A DNA stretch of 7,307 nucleotides from Flavobacteriales bacterium (GTDB lineage: Bacteria; Bacteroidota; Bacteroidia; Flavobacteriales_D; Sanyastnellaceae), in contig CANGVZ010000101.1 in the NCBI GenBank assembly GCA_947457285.1, forward strand, positions 1 to 7,307, given 5' to 3'. Shown here piece after piece: positions 1 through 6,345 of the stretch. The position numbers and the translations under genes are program-made. Under the pieces are notes generated by a model. It was given only the letters and a program-made list of their open reading frames with translations, ran no database searches and was not told the DNA's origin. Numbering within the stretch: the first letter of the stretch is position 1; every line of letters begins with the position of its first letter.

Positions 1-3000
1 ATTTCCACAATCGTCAATCGCAGTCCAAGTGCGTACAAACAAGAATCCGCAATCTTGTGGGATTACTTCACTTTCCATGTCAACGAATACATCGTCGTCA
101 CAGTTGTCAGTAGCGAGCACTTCAACGTTTGGTGCAATTTGACCACACTCCATTGTCATATCCGCAGGAATGTTTACAAATACAGGATCAATATTGTCAG
201 TTGCGCTATACGTTCTGGTCACAGTCGCTTGATTGCCACAATCGTCTGTAGCCGTCCAAGTGATAGTTCTCACTTGATTACACTCTAGACCTTGATCATT
301 TACAGTGAATGTAATAGTTACGTTACCATCACAATTGTCGGTAGCAGCAACCATCATATTGTTTGGAGAAGGAAGTTCTCCGCACAAAGCTGTTCCATTG
401 TCTGGTACCATTGTAAATGTTGGTGGCACGTCGTCGTGAGTTGTGAACACGCGTGTAGCCATAGTAACATTAGCGCAATCGTCCTCAGCGCGGAAGGTGA
501 ACGTACGGGTACGATCGCAACCCTCGCCCTGATCTTCATAAGTAATCGTAACGATTACTGAAGGATCGCAGTTATCAGATGCAGTAACGTTGAGGTCTTC
601 AGGGAAAGGAAGAACATCACAAGCTACTGTATTATTAGCTGGAAGATTATCAAATGTTGGAGCCTCATTATCACCAAGAACAGTGATGGTTTGTTGAGCA
701 GTTGCAGTATTTCCGCAATCGTCCATTGCAGTCCAAGTTCTTACGATTTGGTACTGGTCATCACACTCGAAGTCATCCTGACCTTCGCAGTTGTTGATTG
801 AGAAATTCCAGTCACCAGCAGAGCTGTAGTGAACTCCGTTGATATCACCAGAAACAGTGATCCAAGCAGAGAAACCTAAACCGTAGCTTTGAAGGCTAGC
901 GTTCTCACCCAACTGTGCACCATACTTATAATCTGCTGGAGCATGAGCGAATGTCAAGTTGATACCGCTCAAACCGTCAACACCAGTAAGTGTATTTGGC
1001 TTGGTAGGATCCAACTCATAGTACTCCCAATCGAGGTACTCGTCACCGATGGTGATCGTAGTGCCTGCATCCAACTTCTCTTGACGGAAACCTGTTGGGC
1101 TGTTCGGATTTGGGATAGAAGTCCACTCTTCGAATGAACGCTTGAAGCGATAGTTAGCTTCATATTGGAAACGCTTATTAGGATCCTGAGCGCTTCTAAC
1201 AAGTCCGGTGAACTTAATTGTACCGTCGCTGAACTTTTCAAACTGTCCGCTACCTACTGTAACGAAGTTAGAGTTTGAAAGACCAAGCGCATTGCGCACG
1301 GCGCCTGACAACCAAAGGGTATGACCAGCGTTTGCATCTGCAATGTGGCACACTGTAGTATCAGACTCAACGCCAACAAGTGTTTCTGAGTATACTAATT
1401 GGATATCGCTATCACAATCGTCAGATACCGTTGGAGTTGAAGAAGCTGGAATTTCATTTTGACACTCTACTGTTACGTTCGCTGGTACGTTAGAAATAAC
1501 AGGAGCTACCGTATCGAGCACTTTCACCACTTGCCAGTAAACGTTTGGATTACCGCAATTGTCAGATACTGTCCACTCTCTTACGTCAAATGCCAAACAG
1601 TTTGGATTCGTTTCGCAGTTTACCAAAGAGTTGTAGCTATCAATGTGCTGCATATTGTCATTAGCACCATTTACAGGCAAACCGCCCATTGTTCCTGAAT
1701 ATGAAATCCAGAAACCAGCACCGTAAGCACCATAATGGTCACGTGGACCTAAATCCATAAAGTGAACATTGCCATATGGGTTACCAGCAGCGTTCAAAAC
1801 GATGCTTGAACCAAGGAATGCACCATAACCTTGAATAGTGTATGGTCTGTCAAAGTCTACCTCCGCATACAAACGGTTGAAGCGCTGAGAGTCACCAGGA
1901 TTATATCCGCCATTAGCGGTCCATGTGTTCCAGTCAACCAATTCTTCGAAGAAAATTTCAATAATCCAACCTGAGTTAGGATCAGAAATATTCACAGCAC
2001 GGCCAATCCACTTAGCAGTACCATCTTCAAAAAGAACAACCTTACCATCATCCCAACGGTGATATTTATTGTAAGGTGCTGGTGTTCCGTGGAACCAAAT
2101 ATTCGAGTTTGTATAAGTTGGTCCGAAGGCCAATTCACAAATCTTTAATGCGTCATACTCATCATAGCTAATGGTTACATCAGAACAGTTGTCACTGAAT
2201 GTAACGTTAGGATATTGCTGACCACAGTTGAGCGTGATCGATGGGTTTAAGTTGTCGGGTGTTGGAGGCGTATTGTCAATTTCGCATGTTTCAGCACAAG
2301 GCTCAACACATACGTAAGTACCATTCAAATCACCATGTCCGCTGGTTGTACCAGTATAGCTAAACCAGTTGCTGATACCATTTGCATTTGTGTTCAAAGC
2401 ATTGGCACCATCACCCAATTGAAGACCATAAGCCGGGTTTTGATTTGTCAAATAAAGAGTAGTTCCAGCAAGAGCGCCTTGTCCAACGAGTGTGTTTGAC
2501 AAAGTAGTAGACCACTTGTAATAAGTCCATGTAGTCTCATCACCCAATTCTGGGCTATGAGCCTGAAGTCCCATTGCAGTCCACTGCGCATAAGTGCTCT
2601 TTTGCTCAAACCACAAGCTAACTTCAAATTTCTGGTTAGGATTGCTGATACGCTCAATCGTTCCATAGATACGCGCTGTACCATTTGGGTACTTAGCAAT
2701 CTTCATTGGATTAGAAGCAGATGATCTAAAGTCGGTTCCATAATTTGGAATCCAGAAGATACGTCCGTTTGGAGATTCGTAACCACGAAGGTCACAGATT
2801 TCTGGTTGAGCACACTCATAAGAACCATTTAAGTCACCATGACCGCTGGTGGTACCAGTGTAGCTAAACCAATTGCTAATACCATTTGCGTTTGTATTAA
2901 GTGCATTCGCACCATTACCCAACTGCAATCCATAACTTGGATCCTGGTTGGTAAGGTTGAGTGTAGTACCTGCCAAAGAACCTTGACCAATAAGAGTATT

Positions 3001-4845
3001 GGGAAGTGTTGTTGACCACTTATAGAAAGTCCAAGTAGTCTCGTCACCGAGGTTTGGACTGTGCGGCTGAAGTCCCATAGCAATCCACTGATTGTACGTG
3101 CTACGTTGCTCGAACCAAAGGCTTACAACAAACTTGTGATTTGCGTTGCTGATTCTTTCAATTGTACCATAAATGTGAGCGGTACCATTGGAAAACTTAG
3201 CAATCTGCAAAGGATTTGAAGGAGATGATTTAAAATCTGTACCGTAGTTAGGAATCCAGAAAATACGACCATTTGGAGAATCGTATCCTTTCAATTCGCA
3301 AACTTCTTCTGCAGTACAATCACCGTTGATAGTAATGGTAATGTCGTTCGACTCACCATCCCATGAGGTACAGCCACTTCTTCTAGAGCATCTTCTGAAA
3401 ACTGTAGTTTCAGTCAAAGCACCTGAATCATAAGTAGAACCCGCTGAGTTAGGAAGTTCCTGGAACTGCCAGTTAGTAGATGCATTCTTATAGATCCATA
3501 CATATTGAATAGTACCACTACCACCAGATGGAGCTGTAATACTAACAAATGGAGCTGGATCATATGGTGCGCATCCTGCTTGGTTGTAACCAATAGTACC
3601 ACCATTGGTAATATTGCTACAACAGTTGTTTACTGTAACCGTTACAATGTTGCTCTCTCCAATCCAATCTGTACAACCTTCTCTGCGAGCGCAACGACGG
3701 AACATTGTTGTTTCGCTAAGTGGGCCTGGGTTGTATGAAGCAGCATTCGCTCCTGCAATTTCTACCCACTGGTTGTTGGTTGAAGCTGCTCTGTAAATCC
3801 ACATATATTGGATGTTGCCGCTACCACCTGTTGGCCATGCCATGTTTACAATATTGGCAGGATCAAAAGGAGAACATCCTGTTTGATTGCTACCGATGCT
3901 ACCACCGCTTGTTACGTTGCTACACAGTGGAGTTGTAGTATAAGCGAAACAAACACCAGAAGGAACAACAGAGTTTGGAGTGCTGGCAGAACCGTTACCC
4001 AATGTTGCATCTTCATAGTGTACTAATTTTATTTGGTCAATACCATTCGGGAAAGTGAATGGACCGAAATTATCAAAACGTGTGTTCTGAATTACGTTGT
4101 CAGCGATGTCAGTGGTATAACCTGTCTGACCTACAACGTTTCCGTTCTTATAGAAAACAATCTTCCACTGCTCGTTTGGCTGGCTCACAGTAGCGCGAGT
4201 ACAATAGCCATCAAATGACGAAGTGCGAACGTTTGAAAGGTTCACACTGTTGTTTGCTAAATCAGCAGGAAGATTAATTGTGAATGTACCACCGTCTACA
4301 AATCTAACTTCAGCATCAATATCACAACCATTCAAAGAAAGTGTTGGTTGCCATTGCCACTGACCTGTACAATTCAACGCTTCTGGAAGAGTAGGATTAC
4401 AGTTGGTAACAGTCATCACTATATCAGTGGTCTCACCAGCCCAACCTCCACAACCACTTCTTCTAGAACATCGACGGTAAGTCGTGGTCTCAGTGAGTGC
4501 CGGTGGATCATAGGTGGCAGACGCAGCACCTGATACTTGCCAGAAATTGTTTCCGGTACTGCTGTTCTTATAAAGCCACATGTACTCTATAGTACCTGAT
4601 CCTCCAGAAGGAGAAGTGACATTAGAAATAGCAGATGGATTGAAAGGCGCACAACCGCTTTGGCTGTTTCCAATAGTTCCACCATTGGTCACGTTGTTAC
4701 ATGTACTTTCAGAAAAGCTCTCCCCTCCTGTACCAGCAGATACAAATTGATCTACACCAGCAAATAAAGCGAGGATTACAATGGATGAAAACACGAAGAT
4801 TTTCGTGACAGCTGAACTACCTTTAGAAAAGTAGAAATTACTCAT
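1..4845 (-). CDS. Giant secreted multidomain surface protein with HYR-like modules (3' end outside window)
   Basis: The frame from ATG at 4845 to base 1 was read codon by codon: 1615 codons with no stop, so the C-terminus lies beyond the window. Residues 1-37 look like a signal peptide. Type A repeats lie at 49-149, 308-408 and 409-510, with a unique domain at 150-307. Type B domains lie at 516-683 and 684-851. HYR-like modules run from 856 onward with motifs such as ATDNCD and RTWTATDDCGN, and type B-like inserts lie at 903-1077 and 1166-1353. This architecture is known from Bacteroidota cell-surface proteins that are often exported by the type IX secretion system. The sorting domain that would prove that route is not in view. 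A role in adhesion or as an outer-surface fibre is inference. The start has no Shine-Dalgarno sequence but leads directly into the signal peptide. The gene has its own candidate promoter downstream of rpe. Confidence 0.93.
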   Translation of the reverse strand, partial: MSNFYFSKGSSAVTKIFVFSSIVILALFAGVDQFVSAGTGGESFSESTCNNVTNGGTIGNSQSGCAPFNPSAISNVTSPSGGSGTIEYMWLYKNSSTGNNFWQVSGAASATYDPPALTETTTYRRCSRRSGCGGWAGETTDIVMTVTNCNPTLPEALNCTGQWQWQPTLSLNGCDIDAEVRFVDGGTFTINLPADLANNSVNLSNVRTSSFDGYCTRATVSQPNEQWKIVFYKNGNVVGQTGYTTDIADNVIQNTRFDNFGPFTFPNGIDQIKLVHYEDATLGNGSASTPNSVVPSGVCFAYTTTPLCSNVTSGGSIGSNQTGCSPFDPANIVNMAWPTGGSGNIQYMWIYRAASTNNQWVEIAGANAASYNPGPLSETTMFRRCARREGCTDWIGESNIVTVTVNNCCSNITNGGTIGYNQAGCAPYDPAPFVSITAPSGGSGTIQYVWIYKNASTNWQFQELPNSAGSTYDSGALTETTVFRRCSRRSGCTSWDGESNDITITINGDCTAEEVCELKGYDSPNGRIFWIPNYGTDFKSSPSNPLQIAKFSNGTAHIYGTIERISNANHKFVVSLWFEQRSTYNQWIAMGLQPHSPNLGDETTWTFYKWSTTLPNTLIGQGSLAGTTLNLTNQDPSYGLQLGNGANALNTNANGISNWFSYTGTTSGHGDLNGSYECAQPEICDLRGYESPNGRIFWIPNYGTDFRSSASNPMKIAKYPNGTARIYGTIERISNPNQKFEVSLWFEQKSTYAQWTAMGLQAHSPELGDETTWTYYKWSTTLSNTLVGQGALAGTTLYLTNQNPAYGLQLGDGANALNTNANGISNWFSYTGTTSGHGDLNGTYVCVEPCAETCEIDNTPPTPDNLNPSITLNCGQQYPNVTFSDNCSDVTISYDEYDALKICELAFGPTYTNSNIWFHGTPAPYNKYHRWDDGKVVLFEDGTAKWIGRAVNISDPNSGWIIEIFFEELVDWNTWTANGGYNPGDSQRFNRLYAEVDFDRPYTIQGYGAFLGSSIVLNAAGNPYGNVHFMDLGPRDHYGAYGAGFWISYSGTMGGLPVNGANDNMQHIDSYNSLVNCETNPNCLAFDVREWTVSDNCGNPNVYWQVVKVLDTVAPVISNVPANVTVECQNEIPASSTPTVSDDCDSDIQLVYSETLVGVESDTTVCHIADANAGHTLWLSGAVRNALGLSNSNFVTVGSGQFEKFSDGTIKFTGLVRSAQDPNKRFQYEANYRFKRSFEEWTSIPNPNSPTGFRQEKLDAGTTITIGDEYLDWEYYELDPTKPNTLTGVDGLSGINLTFAHAPADYKYGAQLGENASLQSYGLGFSAWITVSGDINGVHYSSAGDWNFSINNCEGQDDFECDDQYQIVRTWTAMDDCGNTATAQQTITVLGDNEAPTFDNLPANNTVACDVLPFPEDLNVTASDNCDPSVIVTITYEDQGEGCDRTRTFTFRAEDDCANVTMATRVFTTHDDVPPTFTMVPDNGTALCGELPSPNNMMVAATDNCDGNVTITFTVNDQGLECNQVRTITWTATDDCGNQATVTRTYSATDNIDPVFVNIPADMTMECGQIAPNVEVLATDNCDDDVFVDMESEVIPQDCGFLFVRTWTAIDDCGN
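787..1350 (-). other. Divergent type B domain nested in HYR-like module 2 (residues 1166-1353)
   Basis: About 188 residues interrupt HYR module 2 between its SDDCDSDIQLVYSE strand and the Cys before QYQIVRTWTAMDDCGN. The insert is bounded by C1166 and C1353. Type B landmarks in order are LWLSG, SDGTIKFTGLVRSAQDPNKRF, a long strand region with FEEW, EYYELDP, KYGAQLGENA and YGLGFSAWITVSG. The YGAQLG stretch resembles YGLQLGNGAN of copies 1 and 2 more clearly than the copy in module 1 does. Confidence 0.75.
1615..2139 (-). other. Divergent type B domain nested in HYR-like module 1 (residues 903-1077)
   Basis: About 175 residues lie between the DNCSDVTISYDE strand and the third Cys of HYR module 1, and the insert is bounded by cysteines C903 and C1077. 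It keeps the type B order: CEL at the start, IWFHG, an EDGTAKWIGRAVNISDPN strand like B1's NGT-IERISN, an IEIFFEE strand with W, LYAEVDF, and AYGAGFWISYSGTMGG matching WFSYTGTTSG. Sequence identity to copies 1 and 2 is low, so the relation rests on conserved motif order. Confidence 0.72.
2293..2796 (-). repeat. Type B domain, copy 2 (residues 684-851), second unit of the 504-bp tandem repeat
   Basis: This unit starts at CDLRGYESPNGRIFWIPNYG and follows copy 1 without a linker. Its last third (residues 813-842) is identical in protein sequence to residues 645-674 of copy 1, although 12 of those 30 codons differ silently. Its end (YVCVEPCAETCE) is richer in cysteine than the end of copy 1 and leads into the first HYR-like module. 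Confidence 0.85.
2797..3300 (-). repeat. Type B domain, copy 1 (residues 516-683), first unit of a 504-bp tandem repeat
   Basis: This 168-residue unit starts at CELKGYDSPNGRIFWIPNYG. It contains NGTAHIYGTIERISN, SLWFEQ, TFYKWSTTLPNTLIGQG, YGLQLGNGANALN and WFSYTGTTSGHGDLNG. It is followed immediately by a second copy with exactly the same period. By eye, 134 of the first 161 residues match copy 2. The many aromatic residues and alternating strands suggest a beta-rich lectin-like or adhesive fold, but that is inference. I do not know a named family for this domain. Confidence 0.85.
3316..3924 (-). repeat. Type A repeats, copies 2 and 3 in tandem (residues 308-510)
   Basis: Two copies follow each other directly. 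Copy 2 covers residues 308-408 (nt 3622-3924) and copy 3 covers 409-510 (nt 3316-3621), a period of about 101 residues. Both keep the order seen in copy 1: a Cys followed by a SNVT or SNIT segment, an early GC, a GGSG.IQY.WIY strand, a W beside a loop, an LSETT or LTETT turn, RRC(A/S)RR(E/S)GC, and a GESN strand. The paired cysteines are C385/C391 and C486/C492, in register with C126/C132 of copy 1. Confidence 0.82.
3925..4398 (-). other. Unique non-repeated domain (residues 150-307) of the giant surface protein
   Basis: About 158 residues lie between type A copies 1 and 2 and resemble neither A nor B repeats. The segment has alternating hydrophobic and polar strands (for example EVRFVDGGTFTINLPADL and WKIVFYKNGNVVGQTGY) and later GIDQIKLVHYEDATLGNG. 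It contains cysteines near its beginning and end (CDIDAE, PSGVCF). The pattern is consistent with a beta-sandwich. I do not recognise the family and assign no function. Confidence 0.6.
4399..4701 (-). repeat. Type A repeat, copy 1 (residues 49-149)
   Basis: About 100 residues run from CNNVTNGGTIG to VTNC. Landmarks are a GC at residues 64-65, then PSGGSGTIEYMWLYK, then the basic cysteine motif YRRCSRRSGC with C126 and C132, then a GETTDIV strand. The aromatic and glycine pattern suggests an Ig-like beta-sandwich, which is inference. Similar repeats occur in large Bacteroidota surface proteins. I cannot give a family name with certainty. This copy is separated from copies 2 and 3 by a unique domain. 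Confidence 0.8.
4735..4845 (-). other. Signal peptide of the giant surface protein
   Basis: Residues 1-37 have a short polar, basic N-region (K8, K15), a hydrophobic core from about I16 to V31 (IFVFSSIVILALFAGV), and a plausible signal peptidase I site after V35-S36-A37, before GTGGES. There is no lipobox cysteine at the cleavage site. This supports Sec export to the periplasm as a non-lipoprotein. It also fixes the 4845 start, because the frame is closed off from the upstream gene by intergenic DNA. Confidence 0.85.
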
Positions 4846-4881
4846 CTGTTTAAAGTTTGGTTAAATGTTAGATTTGTAGGT

Positions 4882-4907
4882 CGTCGAAACTTTTTACACT
4901 TTCGACG
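4882..4907. promoter_or_regulatory. Perfect 8-bp inverted repeat at the predicted transcription start
   Basis: Arms cgtcgaaa (4882-4889) and tttcgacg (4900-4907) surround a 10-base loop. The left edge of the predicted transcript falls within or beside the distal arm. The element could be an operator covering +1 or a hairpin at the 5' end of the message. It has no following T-run in the minus direction, so it does not look like a terminator. Confidence 0.5.
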
Positions 4908-4909
4908 TA

Positions 4910-4941
4910 CAAATATACACATTCGTTGGTCAAAAAACCAA
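4910..4941 (-). promoter_or_regulatory. Candidate Bacteroidota-type promoter of the giant surface-protein gene
   Basis: On the minus strand, TTG at 4941-4939 is followed after exactly 21 bases by TATATTTG at 4917-4910. This matches the known Bacteroidota primary promoter form, TTG then 17-23 bases then TAnnTTTG. Transcription would start about 4-8 bases further on, near 4905, giving a leader of roughly 60 nt before the ATG at 4845. The promoter lies 126-157 bp beyond the rpe stop codon, so the gene need not depend on rpe transcription. Confidence 0.65.
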
Positions 4942-4965
4942 ATTAACAGATAAGGAATTGTTAAT
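4942..4965. promoter_or_regulatory. Perfect 7-bp inverted repeat abutting the -33 element
   Basis: Arms attaaca (4942-4948) and tgttaat (4959-4965) are separated by 10 bases and end one base before the TTG of the promoter. On the minus strand the dyad is followed by TTGGTTTTTTG. It could therefore be a regulator site upstream of the giant gene or a weak, AT-rich terminator for rpe. With only one G-C pair in the stem, the terminator reading is poor. Confidence 0.35.
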
Positions 4966-5066
4966 AACTTAACTCAACAAAGGCTTAAGAAATTCAAATT
5001 CAACCACTTGAGTTGGAGTAAATTTTTATAGGGATGAATGGTAGATTTTGAGGTATAAACGACAAT

Positions 5067-5714
5067 CTACACATTTTTTAGCTGAATAATTGCTTCTTCC
5101 GGACTTGGATGAGCAAAAACGAAATTACCTGCGACCAAGGCATCGGCACCTGCCTTTACCAATAAACCCGCATTCCCTGCTGAAACTCCTCCGTCCACCT
5201 CAACGAGACAGCTTGCGTTGTTTTCAGCGATAATTTCGCGCAGATATCTTAATTTAGAATAGGTACGCTCGATAAATGACTGCCCGCCGAAGCCTGGATT
5301 AACAGACATCACCAATACCAAGTCCAAATCATTGATGACATCTTCAAGAAGTTGAACAGGCGTATGAGGATTAATAGCGACACCCGCTTTCATGCCTGCG
5401 GCTTTGATAGCCTGAAGTGTACGGTGTAAATGCGTGCATGCTTCCAAATGAACGGTCAATAAATCCGCTCCCGCATCTCTAAAGGCGTTTATATACTTGT
5501 CAGGCTCTACAATCATTAGATGCACATCCAGAGGTTTGGTGGCATGCTTCTTTATAGCCTTCACCACCGGCAACCCAAAACTTATATTAGGTACGAAAAC
5601 CCCATCCATCACATCGACATGAAACCAATCGGCTTGGGATTGATTGATCATTTCTACATCTCTTTGAAGGTTGGCAAAATCAGCACTCAGTACTGAAGGT
5701 GATACGATTGGCAT
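5067..5714 (-). CDS. rpe: Ribulose-phosphate 3-epimerase
   Basis: This cytoplasmic enzyme of the pentose phosphate pathway interconverts D-ribulose 5-phosphate and D-xylulose 5-phosphate in a TIM barrel with a bound divalent metal. The 215-residue product has the usual family length and opens with MPIVSPSVLSADFANL. The expected ligands and acid-base residues are present: H32 and D34 in FHVDVMDG, H65 in DVHLMI and D174 in VEVDGG. The phosphate-binding loop MSVNPGFGGQSF spans 136-147. The ATG at 5714 was chosen because the family begins just before SPSxLSADF. An in-frame ATG at 5798 would add 28 unrelated residues and would lie antisense to the P-loop of coaE. The gene diverges from coaE, and the giant surface-protein gene follows it 221 bp downstream. 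Confidence 0.95.
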   Translation of the reverse strand: MPIVSPSVLSADFANLQRDVEMINQSQADWFHVDVMDGVFVPNISFGLPVVKAIKKHATKPLDVHLMIVEPDKYINAFRDAGADLLTVHLEACTHLHRTLQAIKAAGMKAGVAINPHTPVQLLEDVINDLDLVLVMSVNPGFGGQSFIERTYSKLRYLREIIAENNASCLVEVDGGVSAGNAGLLVKAGADALVAGNFVFAHPSPEEAIIQLKNV

Positions 5715-5722
5715 AGAATGGC

Positions 5723-5739
5723 TATTTTTGGCAAAAGTA
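5723..5739. promoter_or_regulatory. Face-to-face -7 elements in the rpe/coaE divergent gap
   Basis: The plus strand has TATTTTTG at 5723-5730 and the minus strand has TACTTTTG at 5739-5732. Both fit TAnnTTTG, and they are separated by one base, forming an imperfect palindrome. Predicted starts would give leaders of roughly 35 nt for coaE and 10-15 nt for rpe. Neither has a TTG at the standard 17-23 base distance (the nearest plus-strand TTG is only 12 bases away), so these are tentative. Confidence 0.4.
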
Positions 5740-5769
5740 GCATTCCAGTAAAAAATATCATTCTTCGTT

Positions 5770-6345
5770 TTGATAACAGTTGGACTCACAGGTGGCATAG
5801 GCAGCGGTAAATCAACCGTGGCAAAAGTTTTCGAGTTGCTCGGAGTGCCTGTCTTTTATGCTGATACCGAAGCAAAAGAAGTTTACAATGACGCTGATAT
5901 CCGTGAACAGCTTGTGAATAAAATCGGTCCCGATATTTATAAGTCCGATGTTTTCAATAAAAACTTGATGCGTCAATTCCTTTTCGAGTCTGAAGCAAAC
6001 CGTTTTTTTATCAACCAATTGATTCATCCTAAAGTGGCTGAGCGCTATCAAAACTGGAAACGAAAACAAAATGCCCCTTACATCATTCGAGAGGCTGCCA
6101 TTCTTATAGAAAGCGGCTCATACAAAGACTGCGATCAAATCATTGTAATCACTGCTCCGATAGAAATGCGCGTGCAGAGAGTTTTACATCGCGATAAAAT
6201 AAGCGCCGAAGAAGTTCAAAAAAGAATTGCTGCACAATGGAGCGATGCCGAGAGAAGTAAATACGCACAACACGTGTGGATAAACGACAACAAAGAGGAT
6301 CTACTGATGAATATCCTTCTTTTTGATAATGCCATCAGGGCTTAA
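5770..6345 (+). CDS. coaE: Dephospho-CoA kinase
   Basis: This enzyme performs the last step of coenzyme A biosynthesis, the ATP-dependent phosphorylation of the 3'-hydroxyl of dephospho-CoA in the cytoplasm. The 191-residue product matches the family length. It has the Walker A loop GGIGSGKST at residues 8-16 and the catalytic aspartate in YADTEA (D32). It also has the conserved LIHP at 84-87, the lid-region pattern HRDKISAEEVQKRIAAQ at 140-156, and WINDNK near the end in place of the more common I.N.G. The start appears to be TTG at 5770. The frame is closed by TAA at 5749-5751, and no ATG or GTG lies between that stop and the P-loop. Its stop overlaps the end of the convergent gene. Confidence 0.95.
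   Translation: MITVGLTGGIGSGKSTVAKVFELLGVPVFYADTEAKEVYNDADIREQLVNKIGPDIYKSDVFNKNLMRQFLFESEANRFFINQLIHPKVAERYQNWKRKQNAPYIIREAAILIESGSYKDCDQIIVITAPIEMRVQRVLHRDKISAEEVQKRIAAQWSDAERSKYAQHVWINDNKEDLLMNILLFDNAIRA

Larger units (their letters stand above)
1..2280 (-). repeat. Array of at least five HYR-like modules (residues 856-1615 and beyond)
   Basis: The modules begin with an acidic turn and proline (DNTPPTPD, DTVAPVIS, DNEAPTFD, DDVPPTFT, DNIDPVFV). Each has an early Cys, an (S/T)D(N/D)C strand, a third Cys, and a closing (D/E)(N/D)C(G/A)N motif. Approximate extents are 856-1111, 1112-1391, 1392-1471, 1472-1550 and 1551 to the window edge. Modules 3 and 4 have the usual length of about 80 residues. 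Modules 1 and 2 are enlarged by internal domains. Four cysteines per module is typical of the Bacteroidota HYR-like type. Such modules usually form extended Ig-like stalks that hold an adhesive region away from the cell. Confidence 0.87.

Noticed and set aside
2293..3300. Mobile element or CRISPR-like array suggested by the direct repeats
   Set aside because: The repeats are long in-frame protein domains with silent codon divergence. There are no terminal inverted repeats, transposase or short spaced repeats.
55..4533. Many open frames of 60-90 codons on both strands inside 1-4845, for example 55-561 plus, 889-1137 plus, 3505-4218 plus and 2448-3083 minus
   Set aside because: They are out-of-frame shadows of the continuous 1615-codon minus-strand frame. 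They lack recognisable motifs and recur with the repeats.
4961..5066. Rho-independent terminator just after rpe
   Set aside because: Only short AT-rich dyads are present, such as GTTAA-GTTA-TTAAC on the minus strand, with no GC-rich stem followed by a T-run.
5715..5798. A longer rpe starting at ATG 5798
   Set aside because: The 28 extra residues match nothing in the family and are antisense to the coaE start and P-loop. The ATG at 5714 gives the expected N-terminus.
5812..6069. 85-codon minus-strand frame inside coaE
   Set aside because: It is antisense to a well-supported coaE sequence and shows no motifs of its own.
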